From Chlamydiota bacterium (GTDB taxonomy: Bacteria; Chlamydiota; Chlamydiia; Chlamydiales; Parachlamydiaceae), in NCBI GenBank assembly GCA_013287815.1, contig JABDDC010000013.1, forward strand, positions 1 through 40,115: a DNA stretch of 40,115 nt, given 5' to 3'. The stretch's first letter is position 1; the number at the start of each line of letters is the position of its first letter. Under the pieces are notes generated by a model. That model ran no database searches and was not told where the DNA came from. It worked only from the letters and a program-made list of their open reading frames with translations. Shown piece after piece: positions 24,689 through 32,024 of the stretch. Position numbers and translations under genes: made by a program.

Positions 24689-24775
24689 TACGAAAACTCT
24701 TTCTTCTAGTTTAAATTGAAGTTTGCTATAGTAGGTTCTCTAATTATTCAACAGTATTATCATGAGCGGTTTAGA

Positions 24776-25906
24776 ATGAACATCCCTTTTCGCGAACATC
24801 ACCTGTTTGCCCTTTTAAATGAATATGAGAAGCAAACGCTTCCTCTAGACCTATTTATCAGCCATTATTTTCGGGATCATAAATCGCTTGGATCAAAAGA
24901 TCGAGGATACGTTGCGGAAACGATTTATTCATTGATCCGCTGGAAAGGGCTGCTTGATCATATCACAAATGATAACGCCTCCTGGCAAGATCGGTTAGAG
25001 GCCTTTCAAGAACTAGATATCGATGCCATACAAACGTGGAATGACATTCCGCCCTACATCAGAGTCAGCTTTCCCAAAGTCCTCTATGATCTTTTAGAAG
25101 CAAGTTATGGCCCAGCAAGAGCAATGGAGCTGTGCCTCTTCAGCAATAGTGCGGCTCCGACAACAGTTCGGGCGAATCTTTTAAAAACCACACGCGAAGC
25201 CCTCCTCAAGTCTTGGCAAACTCAGTATGAGGTCATCCCAACTCAATTTTCGGATGCCGGCATCACCTTTCTGAAAAAGATCAATTTCTTCGGACTGCCC
25301 GAGTTTAAGGCAGGCCTTTTCGAAGTGCAGGATGAAGGAAGCCAGCTCCTTGCCAATATGATCCGGGCCAAGCCTGGCGACCTGGTCCTTGATTATTGCG
25401 CAGGGTCCGGTGGAAAAACGCTGGCGTTCGCTCCACAGATGGAAGGTAAGGGCCAGATCTATCTCCACGACATACGTCCTTTTGCCTTGATGGAAGCCAA
25501 AAAACGACTTAAACGGGCCGGCATACAGAATGGACAGGTCCTAAAGTCTGACAGTCCTAACCTGGCTAAATTAAAAAAGAAAATGGACTGGGTGCTAATT
25601 GACGCCCCCTGCACCGGCACCGGGACCCTAAGGCGCAATCCTGATATGAAATGGAAATTTGATGATGAGATGCTAAAGAGGTTGTTAGGCGTGCAAAGGA
25701 CTATTTTCGAAAAAGGATTAAGCTTTATGCATCCCGAAGGGAGAATTGTTTATTCCACTTGCAGTATGCTGAAAGAAGAAAACCAAGATCAGCTAGATCA
25801 TTTCCTCAAGACCTATTCATTAGTCATCGAAGGGGATGTTTTCCATTCCTTCCCATCACCCGCTGGGATGGACGGCTTCTTTGGGGTTGTCCTTAAAAAG
25901 CATTAA
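24776..25906 (+). CDS. rsmB: 16S rRNA m5C methyltransferase (RsmB/Sun family)
   Basis: A NOL1/NOP2/Sun-family SAM-dependent enzyme, likely methylating C967 of 16S rRNA. The N-terminal part (to about residue 130) is an RsmB-like helical NusB-type domain. The methyltransferase core has VLDYCAGSGGKTLAFAP (SAM site), DWVLIDAPCTGTGTLRRNPD (motif IV with the PC cysteine) and RIVYSTCSMLKEEN (motif VI, TCS catalytic cysteine). I start at ATG 24776 (MNIPFREHHLFALL), 376 residues; the frame is open to a TTG at 24716 but that part has no support. The start follows directly after the repeat block and MITE. Confidence 0.9.
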   Translation: MNIPFREHHLFALLNEYEKQTLPLDLFISHYFRDHKSLGSKDRGYVAETIYSLIRWKGLLDHITNDNASWQDRLEAFQELDIDAIQTWNDIPPYIRVSFPKVLYDLLEASYGPARAMELCLFSNSAAPTTVRANLLKTTREALLKSWQTQYEVIPTQFSDAGITFLKKINFFGLPEFKAGLFEVQDEGSQLLANMIRAKPGDLVLDYCAGSGGKTLAFAPQMEGKGQIYLHDIRPFALMEAKKRLKRAGIQNGQVLKSDSPNLAKLKKKMDWVLIDAPCTGTGTLRRNPDMKWKFDDEMLKRLLGVQRTIFEKGLSFMHPEGRIVYSTCSMLKEENQDQLDHFLKTYSLVIEGDVFHSFPSPAGMDGFFGVVLKKH

Positions 25907-25946
25907 GACTATTATATAAGCTAGATCAACTAATACCACACATACC

Positions 25947-26987
25947 ATGAAAAAAATTCTATTTCTTTGCACTACTTTATTGGCTTTTTCAACAGCTGCT
26001 TTTGCTGCTATGAACGACCCAAAAATCTTCATCAATAACCGTATCCTGGCCAAAGTCAACGGTAAACCCATTTCGACTTACGACGTGATGAAGAAAATGG
26101 ACCTCGTCTTTTACAAAGAATATCCTGAATACGTCATAATGGTCGATGCTCGCTTTGAATTTTACGAATTCAATTGGAAGCATGAGATGGATGAACTCAT
26201 TGTCAAAGAACTCATCCTGGCTGACGCCAAAGAAAGCAAAATAGAAATCAGCAGCGGTGACCTCAGACAAGAGATGGAGAAGCTCTTCGGACCTAATACC
26301 ATCGCCAACCTAGACAAAGTGGGCATGAGCTATGATGAAGCATCCAAAATTGTTGAAGGCGACCTCATCTTAAAAAGGATGCTGGGCGGCAGGGTCAACA
26401 GCAAGGCTATGGGTCAGGTGACTCCCAGTGTCGTTAAAACCGCTTACGATGTTTATATCAAAGAACCAAAAAATATTGCCCAGGATATCTGGAAATACCG
26501 TGTCGTGACTATCAAAGAGCAAAAGTTGGACAAGACCGCAGCATCAGCTGTAGTCGCATTCGATATGTTAAAAAGCGGCGTTCCTTTCACTGACCTGATA
26601 GCCAAACTTAAAGCTAAAAATATTCCCGGACGAAAAGGGAAAGTGACTTTGTCAGATGTGATTCAAAATAACGATAATGAAATTTCACCTGTTTATAAAG
26701 ATGTCCTCGTAAACCTGTCCAAAGGCAGCTTCAGCGAACCTTTTTCCATGAAAAGCCGGGCCGATAAATCGACTGTCTACCGTATTCTCGTTCTTGACGA
26801 AAAAATCAACGGTGAAATCCCTCCATTCAAAGAAATGGAGTCTAAAATTAAAGACCAGCTTATCAATGTCGCTTTCGATAAAGAGACCGATCTCTATATC
26901 GACAAGTTAAAACATCATTTTCATTTCAGGGACAATGACCTCCAGGCAATGATGCCTAAAGACTACGAACCCTTTACAATGAAATAG
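25947..26987 (+). CDS. SurA-like periplasmic chaperone
   Basis: A 346-residue exported protein with a clear signal peptide (MKKILFLCTTLLAFSTAAFA, cleaved after AFA-A). Residues of about 30-160 fit a SurA N-terminal chaperone domain (ILAKVNGKPISTYDVMKKMD). A parvulin-like region may follow (WKYRVVTIKEQKLDKT...LLNLSKGSFSEPF), though I do not see a complete set of isomerase residues. It directly precedes ksgA, matching my memory of a conserved hypothetical next to ksgA in C. trachomatis. Its likely role is folding of outer-membrane proteins, by inference from the family. Confidence 0.8.
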   Translation: MKKILFLCTTLLAFSTAAFAAMNDPKIFINNRILAKVNGKPISTYDVMKKMDLVFYKEYPEYVIMVDARFEFYEFNWKHEMDELIVKELILADAKESKIEISSGDLRQEMEKLFGPNTIANLDKVGMSYDEASKIVEGDLILKRMLGGRVNSKAMGQVTPSVVKTAYDVYIKEPKNIAQDIWKYRVVTIKEQKLDKTAASAVVAFDMLKSGVPFTDLIAKLKAKNIPGRKGKVTLSDVIQNNDNEISPVYKDVLVNLSKGSFSEPFSMKSRADKSTVYRILVLDEKINGEIPPFKEMESKIKDQLINVAFDKETDLYIDKLKHHFHFRDNDLQAMMPKDYEPFTMK

Positions 26988-26989
26988 AT

Positions 26990-27838
26990 GTGCCAATCTA
27001 CAAACCCAGCGAGCTGCTCTCTTTCCTCAATAGATTAGGAATTACTCCCAAAAAAGGACTTTCGCAAAATTTCTTGATCGACGGCAATATCATCAGAAAA
27101 ATCACCGCCGCTGCCGTTGTCCAGGCTGACGAGCTGGTCCTGGAAATTGGCCCAGGCCCCGGATCCTTGACACAGGCGCTTTTAGATTGCGGTGCACATG
27201 TCGTTGCCGTTGAAATGGATGAAGTCCTGGCAAGGGAGCTAGAACGCATTCAGACCGATCCACAAAGACTCGATGTCTTTTGCTCCGACATCATGAAATT
27301 TCCCATTCAAGAGACCTTGAAGAAGATGTTAAAGCCCGGCCAAAAAGCCAAAGTCATCGCTAATCTGCCGTACCATTTAACCACACCGATCCTCGCCTTG
27401 CTAATACCCATGCATGAACTGATCTCATCGCTGACTGTCATGGTGCAAGAAGAAGTGGGAAGAAGGATGACGGCCAAAGCCGGCACTCCCGAATACGGAT
27501 CTTTGACAGTCTTTCTGGAATTTTATTCAAATGCCAAATATGCCTTCACAGTTAGCCGCAACTGTTTTTACCCCTCACCCAAAGTCGATTCAGCCATTAT
27601 TGTATTGGAATTGCGTAAGCCGCCCCTAAGCGGCGAGCAAGAAGAACAGTTTTTCAAAATCACGCGCACCTCATTCGGACATCGGAGAAAGATGCTACGG
27701 GCATCTTTGAAAGAACTATACGACCCGGCAAAAGTGACAAAGACATTGGAAGATGTGGGACTCAATCCCTTGGCACGGCCCGAAGACTTGTCCATGGATG
27801 AGTTTTTGAGATTAGCTAAGGCATTAGAAAGAGACTAA
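26990..27838 (+). CDS. ksgA: 16S rRNA dimethyladenosine transferase
   Basis: KsgA (RsmA) dimethylates two adjacent adenines near the 3' end of 16S rRNA during small-subunit maturation. The 282 residues begin at GTG 26990 (MPIYKPSELL when translated), two bases after the SurA-like stop. Motifs are LSQNFLIDGNIIRKI, the SAM loop LEIGPGPGSLTQALL, VEMDEVLARELE, the NLPYHLTTPIL catalytic motif and a C-terminal helical domain. Its end overlaps the convergent carboxypeptidase gene by four bases. Confidence 0.96.
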   Translation: MPIYKPSELLSFLNRLGITPKKGLSQNFLIDGNIIRKITAAAVVQADELVLEIGPGPGSLTQALLDCGAHVVAVEMDEVLARELERIQTDPQRLDVFCSDIMKFPIQETLKKMLKPGQKAKVIANLPYHLTTPILALLIPMHELISSLTVMVQEEVGRRMTAKAGTPEYGSLTVFLEFYSNAKYAFTVSRNCFYPSPKVDSAIIVLELRKPPLSGEQEEQFFKITRTSFGHRRKMLRASLKELYDPAKVTKTLEDVGLNPLARPEDLSMDEFLRLAKALERD

Positions 27839-29115
27839 CTTCTGTGTGTCACCACTTTCCAAGTGCTAATGGCGAGGCTGCAGGCAACAAGAATCAAAAG
27901 CAGCACTGCCATCACGGGGTGATTGTTGAGGAAGAGGGGTACCTTCCTGGACCAGCTATAGGGCCAGGTGACATTGACCGATTCTTCTGCCAGCAAAGGA
28001 TTTTTCTTTATAATTGCTCCCTGTGGCGAAACTAGCTGCAATTCAGCTACCACCTGATCTTTTTTAATAGGAGCCGCTAAAGGCTTCTTCCAAATCAGCT
28101 GCGGAGTAACTTCGGGATCTTCAGCAGGAAAGAATTCCAGACTGAAATCTTCTTTAATATAAGTGCGAAGAGGCTTGTCTCCCCTTTCAATCTTTTTGGT
28201 AAACTTCTGTGTACCGCTTTTCAGAAAGACTTTTCTCATTTTAGGCTGATTAAACGCTTTTTCGAAAAGCTGTTTAACATCCTCAAACATCTTCTTACGG
28301 TCAGCATAACCCATTAACACAGCAATAAGCGTCCTTCCATCAGACTCAGCTGCCGCCATAATTACCGACTTAGCTTTAGCATGGTAGCCCGTCTTCAAAC
28401 CAATTGCATTGGCATAGTATGACTTTCCCTTTCTAATCAACGCATTGGTATGGAGATAGGTAGCAGAGTTCTGTAAGTCCGTTTTAGGCCTGATGTACCG
28501 GGGTAATATGGCGTGCTCGCGGATAAAGGGCTCCTTCAAAGCTTCACATCCCATCACCGCCAGATCATAAGCTGTAGTTTTATGATCAGGATGGTGAAGT
28601 CCATGAGGATTCAACAAATGGGTATTCTTACAACCTATTGCCTTAAGGTAGGCATTGAGATGTTCCATATACAATGGAATCGACTTCGATATACCCATGG
28701 CAACAACGTTGGAAGCATCATTAGCTGAAGCGATTAAACAAGCGGCAAGTAGCTCGCGGTAGGTAAAAACCTCCCCTTTCCTGATTCCGATATGAAGTCC
28801 GTCAGGCTCGAGCCAGTAGGCAGGTAGCTTATGGCCCGATTTCCGTTTGGCTTCTTGACTGATTGCCCCAAGGGCTTCCTGTTCCGCAATGACTGTTTCA
28901 TCGAGATTTTTTCCTTTGATCTTAAGAGCAAACAATACGGCTGGAATCTTGGTCACGCTGGCAGGATAAAGAGGTTTATGGGAATCTTTTTCAAAGAGGA
29001 TCATGCCAGTATCGGCATTTATCAAAATGGCGGCATCGCCGCTAATCTCAAATTGAAGGCTTTCAGCCAAAACCATGAAAGGAATCAATGTAATAAAGAC
29101 TAAATATTTGATCAT
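27835..29115 (-). CDS. dacF: D-alanyl-D-alanine carboxypeptidase (DacF/PBP5-type)
   Basis: A low-molecular-weight penicillin-binding protein that trims the terminal D-Ala from peptidoglycan stem peptides in the periplasm. The signal peptide is MIKYLVFITLIPFMVLAES. The active-site serine is S53 in PASVTK (SxxK), the SxN motif is S130-A-N132 and the KTG motif is K241-T-G in GLKTGYHAK. A C-terminal domain and a membrane anchor (about 395-415, HPVMAVLLLILVACSLAIS) complete the 426 residues. It is divergent from the 142-residue gene to its right. Together with the Ddl in this window it supports peptidoglycan synthesis. Confidence 0.94.
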   Translation of the reverse strand: MIKYLVFITLIPFMVLAESLQFEISGDAAILINADTGMILFEKDSHKPLYPASVTKIPAVLFALKIKGKNLDETVIAEQEALGAISQEAKRKSGHKLPAYWLEPDGLHIGIRKGEVFTYRELLAACLIASANDASNVVAMGISKSIPLYMEHLNAYLKAIGCKNTHLLNPHGLHHPDHKTTAYDLAVMGCEALKEPFIREHAILPRYIRPKTDLQNSATYLHTNALIRKGKSYYANAIGLKTGYHAKAKSVIMAAAESDGRTLIAVLMGYADRKKMFEDVKQLFEKAFNQPKMRKVFLKSGTQKFTKKIERGDKPLRTYIKEDFSLEFFPAEDPEVTPQLIWKKPLAAPIKKDQVVAELQLVSPQGAIIKKNPLLAEESVNVTWPYSWSRKVPLFLNNHPVMAVLLLILVACSLAISTWKVVTHRS

Positions 29116-29204
29116 TTTTTGTCTGAAACTTTCATTTTTTTGCTTTTTGGGAGGCTAACACTAATTAAATTAATTGTAAAGCATTTAAATATTATAATTA
29201 ACAT

Positions 29205-29233
29205 TTGAATAAGAATTAGAAATAGGTTAATAT
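29205..29233 (+). promoter_or_regulatory. Weak promoter candidate for 29254-29682
   Basis: TTGAAT (29205-29210), a 17-base spacer and TAATAT (29228-29233) upstream of the ATG at 29254. The region is very AT-rich, so chance matches are likely. Confidence 0.3.
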
Positions 29234-29253
29234 ATAAATAAAGAGGTAGAAAG

Positions 29254-29682
29254 ATGCATAACCTTTTTTTAGTAGAAGAAGCTTATAAAAAGTTCGTTAA
29301 GGACCTCAGTAAATTCATTCCTGAGGGGTTTTATAATGTCGATTTGGATCTCCTCTACAAGTTTGATTTACTCCATTTCCAGCCGCAGCCAGTCAAGAGA
29401 GAGGAGTCTGTCAGCCGCTATTTCCAAATCGTTGAAACCAAAGAAAAAATCACCCTTATCAACGAACAGTTTATCGTCTGGATTATCCCTAGCCGGATAA
29501 ACAATATTCCTGTCACCTATACCTTGATTGCCATGAATAAAGGGGATAACGAGCCCCAGTTGGAAACCAGCTTTGTCACCAGTGGTATCTATAATTCGTC
29601 ACGCCTGGTCCTCAAGATTCTAGAGAAATTCCTCGGAGAAATCCAGGAAAACGAGACACTCCTCTCCAAACTCGCCATTTAA
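29254..29682 (+). CDS. Small conserved chlamydial protein
   Basis: A 142-residue soluble protein without a signal peptide. AGAGG lies about eight bases before the ATG. The sequence mixes helices and strands (RYFQIVETKEKITLINEQFI; VWIIPSRINNIPVTYTLIAM) and ends in an acidic amphipathic helix (RLVLKILEKFLGEIQENETL). Size and layout are reminiscent of small chaperone-like proteins, but I see no diagnostic motif. By position, next to dacF and the LptE-like gene, it corresponds to the small hypothetical (CT550 as I recall) in the C. trachomatis block. Function unknown. Confidence 0.7.
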   Translation: MHNLFLVEEAYKKFVKDLSKFIPEGFYNVDLDLLYKFDLLHFQPQPVKREESVSRYFQIVETKEKITLINEQFIVWIIPSRINNIPVTYTLIAMNKGDNEPQLETSFVTSGIYNSSRLVLKILEKFLGEIQENETLLSKLAI

Positions 29683-29725
29683 TCTAGAAACGGCGATTGG
29701 AAGGGGGTGCCAGATGCAAGATTTT
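29683..29725. repeat. Single arm of the 21635-21798 repeat
   Basis: TCTAGAAACGGCGATTGGAA then GGGGGTGCCAGATGCAAGAT matches one arm of the inner repeat at 21635. It fills the gap between two convergent stop codons (29682 and 29730). Confidence 0.85.
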
Positions 29726-29729
29726 GCTT

Positions 29730-30305
29730 TTACCAGCTATTCTTGACATAGTCGACGATTTTCCCGGCAAGGACTTTGTAGAGGGGGTGCATGACGGCAT
29801 CTTCGGCGGCATCAATGTCGTTTAGTTGTCCCAGGGAGAAAACATTCTCCTCATGTCTGGTGAAATAGAAATCGTGGTCGAAATCGATACTGGCCGAAAT
29901 GACGGAGGGTCCCCGGATAACTTGTCCGGTGCCGGCATCTCTGAGAATGACTTCTGCAGTGGTTTTAAGGCGTGTTTCAGTCGGGATTATCACTTTTCTG
30001 AGTTCGCCGTGCTCTTTACGGTCATAGCGAAAGCCGATATCTTCATTATCGTAATCGATGATTTTGACAGAAAGGATTAGGTCACTACCCGATGTTTCAT
30101 ATCTGAAAGCACCTGATGTTCCGATCTGCCTGATCACTTCGCAGGTGAGATCCCCTTCGCGGTCACCCTCGATAAAAGGGACGGATATGGTCGAATATTG
30201 TTCAGAGAGCTCGCCACGGCCGAATCTGTACTGGCAAGCGGAAAGCAATAAGCTTGCCGCTGCCAATGATGCCAGGATGAACGTATTATTGAGATTGACA
30301 GCCAT
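29730..30305 (-). CDS. LptE-like outer-membrane lipoprotein
   Basis: A 191-residue lipoprotein: a signal peptide ends in the lipobox LLLSAC with C24 as the lipidated residue, then QYRFGRGELSEQYSTISVPF. This N-terminal pattern and the small alpha/beta layout (ISVPFIEGDREGDLTCEVIR; SDLILSVKIIDYDNED; a late AAEDAVMHPLYKVLAGKIVD helix) fit the LptE/RlpB family, which partners LptD in placing lipopolysaccharide in the outer membrane. The start overlaps the end of the TPR gene by 20 bases, so the two are co-transcribed. It is a probable substrate of the Lnt encoded in this window. Confidence 0.72.
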   Translation of the reverse strand: MAVNLNNTFILASLAAASLLLSACQYRFGRGELSEQYSTISVPFIEGDREGDLTCEVIRQIGTSGAFRYETSGSDLILSVKIIDYDNEDIGFRYDRKEHGELRKVIIPTETRLKTTAEVILRDAGTGQVIRGPSVISASIDFDHDFYFTRHEENVFSLGQLNDIDAAEDAVMHPLYKVLAGKIVDYVKNSW

Positions 30306-31809
30306 TCTTCTTTTGCTGCCTTCTTTTCAGTAAGCTATAGTGGGCGTAGGCCTTTGGCTCAGGCTCTTTTTTCCTGACGACCTTATAGACTCTACGAGGC
30401 TCTTCAGGCTCTGGTGGATAGTAGGCATGTCCGTTATGGAAGGTGGTGACATTATCTTCTTCCGAACCGGTCACATAATAAGGCTCTTCATAGACATCAT
30501 TTTCCGTTGGAGAGTAAGCTGAGAAGGTCCTTTGCTCAGAAGAGCAGACATTGCCTTCATAAGGAGGATGTCCCTCATCGTAATAGACCTTATTGGTCGG
30601 ATCGTAGGCAGCTCTGAATTCTTCAGGAGGTCCCATTTCATGATGTGGATATACGTATTCATAATGAGGATATTCAACAGATGCAGGCTCATTGACAACT
30701 CCTTCGATAAAGTTGTCATAGCCTTCATAAGGACTGGTAGCCTCAATGCCTGGCGCTTCAAGCTGCGGCAGGCCATCGATAAAGCCGCCTTCGCTGACTG
30801 TGGCTTTTTCATCATATTCAAGAGGATCCATCTCCTCCCTCATGATGCCAAGAGGAACAATAACATCTTTTTCTTCTTTTTCGAATGGCAGGAGCAGCAG
30901 CCTGGCCTTGCAAAATTTAGCACATTTGGTATCAGGGAAAGCGGCGATAGAAGTTTTATAGTAGATTTCCGCAGCCTGAGGATGGTGCTTCCTTTCATAG
31001 AATAGTCCAAGCCCACAAAGGCCCTTAGCTGAATTTTCCTTGATTTTCTGCACAAGTTCATTGACGCATGCGATCCGTTCTTCACGTGGAAAGTCTTCAG
31101 TAAACTTGCGTGCATTGAGTTCCGCAAAAGCGAGGATGTCCGGATTTTGGAATTCTTGCACGCTTTGTTCGCAGAAGATTTCTGCAATCTTCACATAGCA
31201 TTCAGGGGTATACTCATCTTTCGGAAAGCGGCGGATCAGCGCCTGATAGGTATCGACACTTTCCCTGAATAGTTCTATTTGACGTAACAGCTCCGCTTTT
31301 GAGCGAAGCGCACAGACAGTCAGTTCGTGGTTTGGCAGTGCAACGATGACCTCATCATAGATTGCAAGGGCTTCATCTTGAGCTGAAATCCATTTGGGAA
31401 GATACCGAGAAGTAAACGGCCTTCTCTTTTTCCCACTTCTAAACTCCTCTGCAATGCAGAACTTATATCTGACAGCATCTTCAAAAAATGCCGGATGGCA
31501 TGAAGCAGTGATGTAATCGGAAAATTCCTTATTGGCAAAGTCATACTCACACATCATGTAGTAGCAAACGCCAAGATAGTAGCTCGCTTCTGCAGCCTCA
31601 TCCGAATCGGGGAAGAAATAAATGACTTTTTCGAAGTGTTCGTAAGCGGAGCGCCACTCTTCGACGTTGTAATGCGTACAGCCGAGATTATAGTGTTTAG
31701 TGAGATAAGCATCGGCCGCTTCTTTAGATTTAAATGGTTTGGATTTAGATGCATCAATAGATCCAATCAGACAAAAAAGAGAAATAATAAACAAAAGAGG
31801 TTTTTTCAT
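30286..31809 (-). CDS. BamD-like TPR protein with Tyr/Pro/Glu-rich tail
   Basis: A 507-residue exported protein. The signal peptide is MKKPLLFIISLFCLIGSIDA; I see no lipobox, unlike true BamD. Residues of about 30-310 hold TPR-like helix pairs (HYNLGCTHYNVEEWRSAYEH; AAEASYYLGVCYYMMCEYD; TYQALIRRFPKDEYTPECYV), the pattern of the YfiO/BamD family. The last 190 residues are low-complexity and rich in Tyr, Pro and Glu, then basic (KVVRKKEPEP). I choose ATG 31809 over the GTG at 31815 because GAG lies about five to eight bases upstream. It sits upstream of, and overlaps, the LptE-like gene. A role in outer-membrane protein assembly is inferred from the family and the neighbourhood. Confidence 0.78.
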   Translation of the reverse strand: MKKPLLFIISLFCLIGSIDASKSKPFKSKEAADAYLTKHYNLGCTHYNVEEWRSAYEHFEKVIYFFPDSDEAAEASYYLGVCYYMMCEYDFANKEFSDYITASCHPAFFEDAVRYKFCIAEEFRSGKKRRPFTSRYLPKWISAQDEALAIYDEVIVALPNHELTVCALRSKAELLRQIELFRESVDTYQALIRRFPKDEYTPECYVKIAEIFCEQSVQEFQNPDILAFAELNARKFTEDFPREERIACVNELVQKIKENSAKGLCGLGLFYERKHHPQAAEIYYKTSIAAFPDTKCAKFCKARLLLLPFEKEEKDVIVPLGIMREEMDPLEYDEKATVSEGGFIDGLPQLEAPGIEATSPYEGYDNFIEGVVNEPASVEYPHYEYVYPHHEMGPPEEFRAAYDPTNKVYYDEGHPPYEGNVCSSEQRTFSAYSPTENDVYEEPYYVTGSEEDNVTTFHNGHAYYPPEPEEPRRVYKVVRKKEPEPKAYAHYSLLKRRQQKKNGCQSQ

Positions 31810-31928
31810 TGACACTCGCTAAAACAGTACTAGATGATGTAGCTCTAGTGTAGAGGGACGCCCCCCTTACTGTCAACTAGTAAAATCATTACAGGGAAAA
31901 AAGGGGGCAATTAAAAGTGTAGGTTAAA

Positions 31929-32016
31929 CCTAGAAACGCCTTTCGATAACGTCTGTGAATGCCACAATAGCGCCAAAAGGCGGTGCAGAGCACCGCACTC
32001 CAAGGCTTCGCAAGCG
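31929..32016. repeat. Dispersed repeat copy between dnaE and TPR gene
   Basis: The reverse complement begins CGCTTGCGAAGCCTTGGAGT, and about 85 bases align with the left arm of the 13.4-kb element, including GCACCGCCTTTTGG and ATTGTGGCATTCAC. Its other end (CCTAGAAACG) resembles the end of the 21635 element. Confidence 0.85.
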
Positions 32017-32024
32017 ACAATATT

